From the NCBI GenBank assembly GCA_027021605.1, contig JALUUA010000025.1, positions 1 through 18,824 on the forward strand: 18,824 nt of DNA, given 5' to 3'. Of the stretch, positions 1 through 5,285 are shown piece by piece. Positions within the stretch are counted from its first letter, which is position 1; the number at the start of each line of letters is the position of its first letter. This stretch comes from Candidatus Bipolaricaulota bacterium. Its GTDB lineage: Bacteria > Bipolaricaulota > Bipolaricaulia > RBG-16-55-9. Both the position numbers and the translations under genes were made by a program. The notes under the pieces are model-generated. The model searched no databases and was not told the DNA's origin. It saw only the letters and a list, made by a program, of their open reading frames with translations.

Positions 1-1
1 G

Positions 2-580
2 GTGGAGGAGCTCTTAGAATTAGTGGGCCTTGCCAAGGACGTGGCGGATCGCTACCCCCACGAGCTCTCCGGGGGGATGAAGCAGCGGGTGGTGCTGGCC
101 GCCGCCCTGGTGATGAACCCCCGGGTGGTCATCCTGGACGAGCCCACCTCGGCCCTGGACGTGAGCATCCAAGCCCAGATCATGAACCTTCTTAAGCGCT
201 TAAAGCGGGAGCTGGGGCTCTCGTACGTGTTCATCACCCACGACATCGCGCTGGCGAGCGACTTGTGCGATTACATGGCTATCGCCTACGCGGGCCAGAT
301 CGTAGAGCTCGGGACGGCCGAGCAGGTGCTCCTGGAGCCGGAGCACCCCTACACCCAGGGGCTGTTGGAGAGCATTCCCCGGCTGCGCTCGACGAAGCTG
401 CCCTCGTTCATCCCGGGCGCGCCCCCGGACCCCGTGGATCTTCCCCAGGGTTGTCGGTTCCGGGAGCGCTGTCCCAAGGCGTTCGAGCGCTGCACGGAGA
501 TGCCGCCCCTGCTCCCGGGCAAGGGCACGGGCCACGAGGTCCGCTGTTGGCTTCTTGCGGGGCACGGGCCGGTCGAGTAA
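2..580 (+). CDS. Oligopeptide/dipeptide ABC transporter ATP-binding protein (DppD/OppD type), 3' part
   Basis: This is the C-terminal 192 residues of an ABC importer ATPase that powers uptake of peptides or related solutes; the Walker A part lies left of the window. The ABC signature LSGGMKQR is followed by Walker B (VVILDEPTSALD) and the switch histidine in ITHD. The C-terminal third is the oligopeptide-type extension, with HPYTQGLLESIPRL and a cysteine cluster CRFRERCPKAFERC plus a later Cys in VRCWLL. In the DppD/OppD family this cysteine set can hold an iron-sulfur cluster. Full-length members are about 320-340 residues, so roughly 130-150 residues are missing. The substrate cannot be told from this fragment. 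The permease and binding-protein genes, if adjacent, must lie upstream, because a new promoter begins at once downstream. Confidence 0.93.
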   Translation: MEELLELVGLAKDVADRYPHELSGGMKQRVVLAAALVMNPRVVILDEPTSALDVSIQAQIMNLLKRLKRELGLSYVFITHDIALASDLCDYMAIAYAGQIVELGTAEQVLLEPEHPYTQGLLESIPRLRSTKLPSFIPGAPPDPVDLPQGCRFRERCPKAFERCTEMPPLLPGKGTGHEVRCWLLAGHGPVE

Positions 581-586
581 CCGGCC
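567..586 (+). terminator. Small hairpin at the end of the ABC ATPase gene
   Basis: GGCCGG (567-572) and CCGGCC (581-586) are perfect complements around an 8-nt loop that contains the TAA stop. Only a weak T content (ATCTTGG) follows, so this is at best a poor intrinsic terminator. It may simply be a GC-rich coincidence. Confidence 0.25.
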
Positions 587-613
587 ATCTTGGCTCCTAG
601 GGCGAGCAGTGGG

Positions 614-636
614 GTTGAGGTTGAGTTGAGGTTGAG
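614..636 (+). repeat. Short tandem repeat, GTTGAG units
   Basis: GTTGAG occurs at 614-619, 620-625 and 631-636, with a TTGAG unit at 626-630 between them. The last copy supplies the -35 box (TTGAGA, 632-637) of the agmatinase promoter. A similar two-copy GTTGAAG repeat sits at the -35 box of hutU. Confidence 0.8.
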
Positions 637-659
637 AACCGCGCCTCAGGCGCTATAAT
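632..659 (+). promoter_or_regulatory. Sigma70-type promoter for the agmatinase operon
   Basis: The -35 box TTGAGA (632-637) and a perfect -10 box TATAAT (654-659) are 16 nt apart. Transcription would start near 666. A GGAG ribosome site at 672-675 lies 7 nt before the ATG at 683. No operator-like palindrome is obvious. Confidence 0.7.
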
Positions 660-682
660 TCGCCCCCCGTCGGAGAATCGCC

Positions 683-1630
683 ATGAGCATCCACGAAAGA
701 TTGCTTCAGGAAGGGCTTAGCCTGCCCCCGACGTTTGCGGCCCTCCCGGCCGAGTACTCGAGCTGGGAGCGGGCCCAGGTGGCGTTGGTGCCCGTCCCCT
801 ACGACGGGACGGCGTCGTATCGCCCGGGAGCGCGCCGCGGGCCCTCGGCGATCTTGGAGGCTTCCCCCCAGCTCGAGCTCTACGACGAGGAGCTTCAGGC
901 GGAGCCCTATCGGGTGGGGATCGCCACCCTGCCCCCCCTGGACGCGGTGATCGACCCCGAGGCGATGACCCGCCGGGTGGAACAAGCCGTCTCCCTTGTC
1001 CTCCAAAGCGAAAAATTCCCCATCGTGCTCGGAGGGGACCACTCGATCACCGTCGGGGCCGTCCGCGCCCTCGCGGAGCGCTACGGCCCGCTCTCCGTGC
1101 TGCAGCTCGACGCCCACTCCGATCTTCGGAAGGAGTACCAGGGCTCGCGCTTCAGCCACGCCTGCGTGGCCCGGAGGATTCTGGAGTTGGGCTGCTCCCT
1201 CGTCCAGCTGGGGATCCGCAGCCTGACCCGCGAGGACGCAGAGCTCATACGCCAGCAGGAGGCCCTCACGACGGTCTACGCCCACGAGCTGCATCGCGAC
1301 TTCAAAGGGGCCCTTGGGGCCCTCGAGCGTTTGCGGGGCCCCGTGTACATCTCGGTCGACCTGGACGTCCTCGACCCGGGGGTGATGCCCGCGGTCGGGA
1401 CCCCGGAGCCCGGAGGGCTCGGCTGGTATCAGCTGCTCGCCGTGTTGCGGGAGGCGTTTGTGCGCTATGAGGTCGTGGGCTGCGACGTGGTGGAGCTCTG
1501 CCCCATCGAGGGAATGGTTGCCCCGGACTTCACCGCGGCCCGCTTGGTCTACAAGCTCATCGGGTACTGGGCGGCCTTCCAGGGGCAGGCGCCGACAAAC
1601 TCAACGAACAAGAAGGAACGATCGAGGTGA
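683..1630 (+). CDS. speB: Agmatinase (ureohydrolase family)
   Basis: Predicted cytoplasmic dimanganese enzyme that hydrolyses agmatine to putrescine and urea. The 315-residue length is normal for the arginase/agmatinase family. All metal ligands are visible: H120 (GGDHSIT), D143, H145 and D147 (LDAHSD), and D226 and D228 (SVDLDVLDPG). The N-terminal GTASYRPGARRGP segment is the agmatinase-type version, as opposed to arginase or formiminoglutamase. The ATG at 683 has a GGAG site 7 nt upstream and its own promoter. The next gene starts 3 nt after the stop and encodes an arginine decarboxylase that makes agmatine, which strongly supports the substrate assignment. Guanidinobutyrase or another ureohydrolase remains a minor alternative. 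Confidence 0.93.
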   Translation: MSIHERLLQEGLSLPPTFAALPAEYSSWERAQVALVPVPYDGTASYRPGARRGPSAILEASPQLELYDEELQAEPYRVGIATLPPLDAVIDPEAMTRRVEQAVSLVLQSEKFPIVLGGDHSITVGAVRALAERYGPLSVLQLDAHSDLRKEYQGSRFSHACVARRILELGCSLVQLGIRSLTREDAELIRQQEALTTVYAHELHRDFKGALGALERLRGPVYISVDLDVLDPGVMPAVGTPEPGGLGWYQLLAVLREAFVRYEVVGCDVVELCPIEGMVAPDFTAARLVYKLIGYWAAFQGQAPTNSTNKKERSR

Positions 1631-1633
1631 GCG

Positions 1634-2143
1634 ATGCAGCTAATCCCCCGCAAGGTCTTTTTCGTAAAGGGCGTCGGACGCCATCGGGATGAACTCCACT
1701 CCTTCGAGCTGGCTCTTCGGGATGCGGGCATCGAGCGCTTTAACTTGGTACCCGTATCGAGCATCCTGCCGCCGGGGTGCGAGATCGTCCCCCCGGAGGA
1801 AGGGCTCAAGGAGCTGCGACCGGGGCAGATCGTCTTCTGCGTGATGGCCCGGAACAGCAGCGAGGAGCCCGGCCGACGGGTGGCCGCGGCGATGGGCTGT
1901 GCCCGGCCCCTGGACCCGGAGGGCTACGGGTATTTGGCCGAGCACGACGCGTTCGGGGAGAGCGCGGAGGAGGCTTCCGAGTACGCCGAAGATCTGGCGG
2001 TGGCGATGCTCGCCTCCGCGCTGGGGGTTCCCAACGACGAAGCCCATCGCGAGAAAATGCGCACCCTGAGCGTAGCCCAGTCGGCGGTGGTCGAGCCCGG
2101 AGGGTTTACCACCGTGATCGCGGCGGCGGTGTTTGTGCTTTGA
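1634..2143 (+). CDS. pdaD: Pyruvoyl-dependent arginine decarboxylase
   Basis: Predicted to decarboxylate arginine to agmatine, the substrate of the agmatinase encoded 3 nt upstream. The 169-residue proenzyme should cut itself between S42 and S43 in the motif VPVSSILPPG, leaving a pyruvoyl group on the new N-terminus of the larger chain, as in the characterised archaeal enzyme. Other family marks are GVGRHRDELHSFELALRDAGI near the start and the ARNSSEEPGR segment in the middle. The ribosome site GAGGTGA overlaps the stop codon of the agmatinase gene, so translation is probably coupled. This is a different route from the PLP-dependent SpeA enzyme common in bacteria. The protein probably forms a trimer of alpha-beta units, as known family members do. 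Confidence 0.94.
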   Translation: MQLIPRKVFFVKGVGRHRDELHSFELALRDAGIERFNLVPVSSILPPGCEIVPPEEGLKELRPGQIVFCVMARNSSEEPGRRVAAAMGCARPLDPEGYGYLAEHDAFGESAEEASEYAEDLAVAMLASALGVPNDEAHREKMRTLSVAQSAVVEPGGFTTVIAAAVFVL

Positions 2144-2150
2144 CAAGAAG

Positions 2151-2546
2151 ATGGACCCAGCCGAGCGCCTCCGGCGGTGAAATCGAGCGAGGCAAAGAGG
2201 GGATGCCGCCCGGCTTTGCTGTGATCGCGGCTACTATGGGGACAGCGTCACCCTAAGTTACTACGCTTGCTATCAAGCGATGTGGGTCGCCGTCGGAGAT
2301 CCTCCTGCGGGCCTTTGGCGGCACGGCGGGTTGATCAACGAGTTCTGCCGCGGACGGTGGCAGACGCCGCCTGCAGCCCCTCAAGACCTCTCCGGCCTGC
2401 GGAAGCGCCTCGATCGACTCTACTTGTACAGAGTGCAAGTCGATTACGAAGCTCGGACTTTAGGCAAAGGGGAGGCCCAAGAAGGGTTGAACACTCTAGC
2501 GGAAGTCCTTAAGCTGGTTGCGCAGCATACCGGTCTTTCCATCTGA
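2151..2546 (+). pseudogene. HEPN-domain protein gene interrupted by an in-frame TGA
   Basis: Read from the ATG at 2151, the frame is continuous for 131 codons except for a TGA at codon 10 (2178-2180). The first nine residues are MDPAERLRR. Past the stop, coding resumes in the same frame with a typical HEPN helix (RARQRGDAARLCCDRGYYGD, then SVTLSYYACYQAM). It ends with LRKRLDRLYLYRVQVDYE and a C-terminal helix rich in Glu and Leu. HEPN proteins are small helical-bundle proteins, often RNases or partners of nucleotidyltransferases. No ATG follows the stop until 2280, inside the core helix, so a start there would give a truncated 88-residue protein. It sits 7 nt after pdaD and 19 nt before another small gene. 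It is either a recent nonsense mutation, a sequencing error, or initiation at a non-standard codon after the TGA. Confidence 0.7.
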
Positions 2547-2565
2547 ACGTGCAAGGAGGATGCCG

Positions 2566-2832
2566 GTGGCCGGTCTCACTAAGGTGTTGACGCCGAGCGA
2601 GATTGCCCGAGCAACAGCTGACATGGTCTTAGCCCTACAAAAAAAGTTCCCTCAGGCTCAGATCGTCCCCTGCGACACGATCGAGGGCGAAGCCCTCCAC
2701 TTAGAGGTGCAGCTTCCCCACATCTCGGAGGAGGAGCGGAAGCGGGCCCAAGAGGAGGCTTTGGATCTCAAGCGCCAAATCGAGGATCGTTACGGGCTTT
2801 CGATCCTCGTGCGCGTGGTTTCCCAGACCTAA
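2566..2832 (+). CDS. Small protein of unknown function, partner of the HEPN gene
   Basis: An 88-residue protein I do not recognise. I chose the GTG at 2566 because a perfect AAGGAGG (2553-2559) lies 6 nt before it; the in-frame ATG at 2560 directly abuts that site and is too close. The protein reads as a short N-terminal helix (LTPSEIARATADMVLALQKK), a strand (HLEVQLP), a charged helix (EEERKRAQEEALDLKRQIED) and a last strand (LSILVRVV), a compact alpha/beta pattern. It lacks the GS...DxD signature of the minimal nucleotidyltransferases that usually accompany HEPN proteins. Position and spacing suggest it works with the HEPN product. It is not obviously a toxin or an antitoxin. Its stop overlaps the fabF stop on the other strand by 4 nt. 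Confidence 0.6.
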   Translation: MAGLTKVLTPSEIARATADMVLALQKKFPQAQIVPCDTIEGEALHLEVQLPHISEEERKRAQEEALDLKRQIEDRYGLSILVRVVSQT

Positions 2833-4085
2833 ATGCGCCGCAGCACCACCGTGGAGTTGTGCCCGCCGAACCCGAAGGAGTTCGACAGCACCACGTCCAC
2901 CTGAGCGGGCCGCGCCTCGTTGGGAACGTAATCTAAATCACACTCGGGGTCCGGGTGCTCGTAGTTGATCGTCGGCGGAAGCACCCCCTCCACGAGAGCC
3001 ATCAGGGCCGCGATCGCTTCCACCGCCCCGGCCCCGCCCATCAGGTGCCCGATCTGGGACTTGGTGGAGCTTACGGGGATCCGATAGGCCCGCTCCCCGA
3101 AGACGGCCTTGATGGCCTTCGTCTCGGCCACGTCCCCCAGGTCGGTGGCCGTGCCGTGGGCGTTGATGTAGCCCACCTCCTCCCGGGAGACGCCCGCGTT
3201 CTCGAGCGCGTTCTCCATGGCCTTTTGGGCCCCGCGCCCCTCGGGGTCGGGGGCGGTGATGTGGTGGGCATCCGCGCTCATCCCGTGGCCCGCCAGCTCC
3301 GCGTAGACCCGGGCATCCCGCCGCATCGCGTGCTCAAGGCTCTCTAAGATCATGATGCCCGCCCCCTCGCCGATGACGAAGCCGTCGCGCTCCGCGTCGA
3401 AGGGACGGGAGGCCCGCTCGGGCTCGTCGTTGCGCCGCGAGAGGGCGCGGGCCTGGTCGAAGCCCGCGTAGGTCAGGGGCAGCATCACCGACTCCGAGCC
3501 GCCCGCGATCATCACGTCCGCGTAGCCCCAGCGGATGAGGTCCGCGGCCATCCCCAGAGCGTGGTTCGAGCTGGCACACGCGGAGACGATCCCGTAGTCC
3601 GGCCCGCGCAGGCCCCACTCGAGCGAGATCTCCCCCGCCACGGCGTTGGGCATGAACATGGGCACGAAGAAGGGACTCACCCGGCGTGGGCCCTTCTCCA
3701 AGAACGTCAGGTGGTTCTGGATGAGCACCTCGATGTTGCCGATCCCCGTCCCGATCAGGACCCCGATGCGGTCTCTGTCCTCGTCCTCGAGGGAGAGCCC
3801 CGCGTCTTCCAGGGCCAGGCGGGCGGCGGCGATCGCCAGCTGGGTGGAGCGGCCCAGCTTCCGGGCCCGCCGCTTGTCCATGTACTCCAAGGGATCGAAG
3901 TCCCGAACCGGGGCTCCCAGCTTGGACTCGATGCCCTCTAAGTCCACCAGATCGTCGACGCGCTGGGTTCCGGAGCGGCCCTCCTTGAGGGCCTGCCAGA
4001 ACCCCTCGCGCCCGCGGCCGATGGGGGTGATCGCCCCTACCCCCGTGATGACCACCCGGCGTCCTTCCCTGAAGTCGGCGCTCAT
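2829..4085 (-). CDS. fabF: Beta-ketoacyl-ACP synthase II
   Basis: Condensing enzyme of type II fatty acid synthesis: it joins malonyl-ACP to a growing acyl-ACP in the cytoplasm. With the start at MSADFREGRRVVITGVGAIT it has 418 residues, the normal length. The catalytic triad is present: C170 (SACASSNHAL), H310 (NAHGTATDLGD) and H347 (KSQIGHLMGGAGAVE). A longer frame from 4121 adds 12 residues that do not look like the family N-terminus and would begin upstream of the promoter. The -10-like TATCAT ends only 8 nt before the ATG, so the mRNA may have no leader. The usual partners acpP and fabG are absent here, so the gene stands alone. It converges with the 88-residue gene, with a 4-nt overlap of the stops. 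Confidence 0.96.
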   Translation of the reverse strand: MSADFREGRRVVITGVGAITPIGRGREGFWQALKEGRSGTQRVDDLVDLEGIESKLGAPVRDFDPLEYMDKRRARKLGRSTQLAIAAARLALEDAGLSLEDEDRDRIGVLIGTGIGNIEVLIQNHLTFLEKGPRRVSPFFVPMFMPNAVAGEISLEWGLRGPDYGIVSACASSNHALGMAADLIRWGYADVMIAGGSESVMLPLTYAGFDQARALSRRNDEPERASRPFDAERDGFVIGEGAGIMILESLEHAMRRDARVYAELAGHGMSADAHHITAPDPEGRGAQKAMENALENAGVSREEVGYINAHGTATDLGDVAETKAIKAVFGERAYRIPVSSTKSQIGHLMGGAGAVEAIAALMALVEGVLPPTINYEHPDPECDLDYVPNEARPAQVDVVLSNSFGFGGHNSTVVLRRI

Positions 4086-4093
4086 GGCGCTCC

Positions 4094-4123
4094 ATGATAG
4101 CCCATTCCCCCCGGCGGTCACAA
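4094..4123 (-). promoter_or_regulatory. Promoter of fabF
   Basis: On the minus strand TTGTGA (4123-4118) and TATCAT (4099-4094) are 18 nt apart. Eight nt separate the -10 box from the ATG, so transcription would begin at or within a couple of nt of the start codon. A nearly identical arrangement precedes hutH. A GGAG in that 8-nt gap could instead serve as a ribosome site if transcription begins further upstream. Confidence 0.5.
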
Positions 4124-4169
4124 ACGGCCGCGGCCGCCTCGGGTGCGTGTACGGCCGCCGGGGGTTGCC

Positions 4170-4204
4170 GTTTTCAGTTTTCAGTTTTCAGCTTTCGGTT
4201 TTCG
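4170..4204 (+). repeat. Heptamer tandem repeat (GTTTTCA and variants)
   Basis: Five 7-nt units run head to tail: GTTTTCA three times (4170-4190), then GCTTTCG and GTTTTCG (4191-4204). The AT-rich array stands out from its GC-rich surroundings and ends about 10 nt before the -35 box of the next promoter. It resembles the short heptamer repeats known from cyanobacteria and some other bacteria. Confidence 0.85.
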
Positions 4205-4213
4205 GGTTGCGGT

Positions 4214-4243
4214 TTGAACTCCCCGGAGGGGCCGGACTATAAT
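4214..4243 (+). promoter_or_regulatory. Promoter of the small membrane protein pair
   Basis: TTGAAC (4214-4219) and a perfect TATAAT (4238-4243) are 18 nt apart. Transcription would start near 4250, giving a leader of about 30 nt that carries a full GGAGGTGA ribosome site (4268-4275). Both boxes are close to consensus, so the two mini-genes behind it are probably well expressed. Confidence 0.75.
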
Positions 4244-4280
4244 TCCGCAATCGAAGTGGCCCCTTGGGGAGGTGAGGCGG

Positions 4281-4388
4281 ATGCCTCAAGACATCACGCA
4301 GCTGCTCACGTCTTTGGGCAACTTGCTGATCGCCATCGGGATCATGGTCCTGCTCGTTCGGTTGGGAAGCTACTTGGAGGGCATGTAA
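4281..4388 (+). CDS. Small single-span membrane protein A (35 residues)
   Basis: A short gene with strong signals: promoter at 4214-4243 and ribosome site GGAGGTGA 5 nt before the ATG. The product begins MPQDITQLLTSLGN and then has one hydrophobic stretch, LLIAIGIMVLLV, followed by RLGSYLEGM. The single Arg just after the hydrophobic stretch suggests the C-terminus faces the cytoplasm. The core resembles the next gene's product in 12 of 18 positions, so the two look like paralogues. I do not recognise the family. Possible roles are a small subunit or regulator of a membrane complex, or a small membrane-active peptide; the sequence does not decide. No catalytic or metal-binding residue is visible. 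Confidence 0.7.
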   Translation: MPQDITQLLTSLGNLLIAIGIMVLLVRLGSYLEGM

Positions 4389-4408
4389 CGCATGCAACGG
4401 AGGCCGCG

Positions 4409-4501
4409 ATGCCCCCGATCCTGGAGGGCCTCATCTACTTCCTGATTGCCGTGGGGATCGCTGTCCTGCTCATGCGCGTCGGCGGGGTCCTCGAGCGGTA
4501 G
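4409..4501 (+). CDS. Small single-span membrane protein B (30 residues)
   Basis: The ATG at 4409 is preceded by CGGAGG (4398-4403) at a 5-nt spacing, as good a ribosome site as that of gene A, which ends 20 nt upstream. The product starts MPPILEGLIY, has one hydrophobic segment FLIAVGIAVLLM and ends RVGGVLER. It aligns with gene A over LIA(I/V)GI-VLL-R-G--LE, so the pair probably arose by duplication. The last 32 bases overlap the 3' end of recO on the opposite strand. The family is unknown to me. Two short membrane proteins with good signals, repeated core and shared promoter make chance ORFs unlikely. Confidence 0.7.
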   Translation: MPPILEGLIYFLIAVGIAVLLMRVGGVLER

Positions 4502-5285
4502 CCTTTCCTCCCCCTCCCGCGTCCGCCACCGGCCGCAGGTGGTGGGCCACGAACTCCCTCAGCAGGCGCTCGCCCAGCGCGATTTCCTCCGGGGAGAGCT
4601 TCAGCCGTTTGAGCTTGGGAAAGGGAAGCTTAAGGAGCATGGCCAGTCCGCGGGCCGCCCCCGGCGAGAGCGGGATCTCCCGCGCCCCCTCCCCTCCGCC
4701 CGCGGACCCCGGAGCGGAGGGGGAGCGGCACCCCCCGCAGAGCAGACCGCCCTTGTCTTGGGAAAATGCCGGTCCCCGCCCCCCGGATGCCGCGGCCGCG
4801 GGAAGCTCCCGGCCGCAGACGGCGCAGCGCTCCAGCTGCGGGGCCACTCCCAGACGCGCCAGCAGCTTCCAGGGGAACGCCAGCTCGTACAGCCGCACGT
4901 CCTCCTCGGTGCTCAGCGCTTCCAGGAGCTCCCCAAACAGCTCGAAGGCCCGCTCCTCCGTGTGGTCCTCCTCCAAGAGCCGGTGGACGAACCGGGCGCA
5001 GCGCAGCGCCGCCGTGAGGCGATCGTAATCCCGCTGCAGCTCAGGATGCGCCCGCAGCAGGCTCGCCTGGCTCAGGGTTTTCAGGCCCGCGCGGTCGTAG
5101 TAGACGAACTCGCTCAAGGTGAGGGGCTCCAAGGCCGCGCCGAAGGGGCTCGTGGGGCGGCGGGCCCCCTTGGCGATGAGCGAGATCACCCCCGCCTCTC
5201 GGGTGAGCACCTTGAGGATCTTGCTCGTCTCCCCGTAGTCCTGGGTGCGGATCACGTACCCGACGGCCTTCTTGAGGCGGCTCAT
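4470..5285 (-). CDS. recO: DNA repair protein RecO
   Basis: RecO works with RecR to load RecA onto SSB-coated single-stranded DNA in gap repair. The 271-residue protein opens with the OB-fold segment of the family (AVGYVIRTQDYGETSKILKVLTREAGVISLIAKGARR). A helical domain follows, then a zinc-finger region with CAVCGREL and CGGC, the four Cys that usually bind zinc. The stretch between the two Cys pairs and the C-terminal tail (ADAGGGGKATARGPRRRA) are Gly/Ala/Arg-rich and probably disordered. The start ATG overlaps the stop of the upstream racemase gene (ATGA), so translation is likely coupled. The 3' end overlaps the mini membrane protein gene B on the other strand by 32 bases. Confidence 0.93.
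   Translation of the reverse strand: MSRLKKAVGYVIRTQDYGETSKILKVLTREAGVISLIAKGARRPTSPFGAALEPLTLSEFVYYDRAGLKTLSQASLLRAHPELQRDYDRLTAALRCARFVHRLLEEDHTEERAFELFGELLEALSTEEDVRLYELAFPWKLLARLGVAPQLERCAVCGRELPAAAASGGRGPAFSQDKGGLLCGGCRSPSAPGSAGGGEGAREIPLSPGAARGLAMLLKLPFPKLKRLKLSPEEIALGERLLREFVAHHLRPVADAGGGGKATARGPRRRA

Noticed and set aside
614..636. Riboswitch in the agmatinase leader
   Set aside because: The repeat lies before the promoter -10 box and would not be transcribed. The leader after the predicted start is only about 17 nt.
683..1630. Formiminoglutamase (hutG) for the histidine pathway
   Set aside because: The gene is co-transcribed with an arginine decarboxylase and has the agmatinase-type GTASYRPGARRGP segment; it is over 10 kb from hutH.
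2178..2180. TGA read as selenocysteine or a reassigned codon
   Set aside because: TGA is the normal stop for pdaD, agmatinase, hutH and others here, and HEPN proteins need no selenocysteine at this place. I see no hairpin good enough to call a SECIS element.
2829..4121. Longer fabF start at 4121
   Set aside because: The 12 extra residues do not resemble the family N-terminus, and that codon lies upstream of the -10 box. The ATG at 4085 fits the alignment.
4094..4501. A 135-codon plus-strand frame across the fabF start region and the small membrane genes
   Set aside because: It reads through the promoter and the heptamer repeat and ends in frame with mini-gene B. The strong ribosome site at 4398-4403 and the hydrophobic core support only the short gene at its end.
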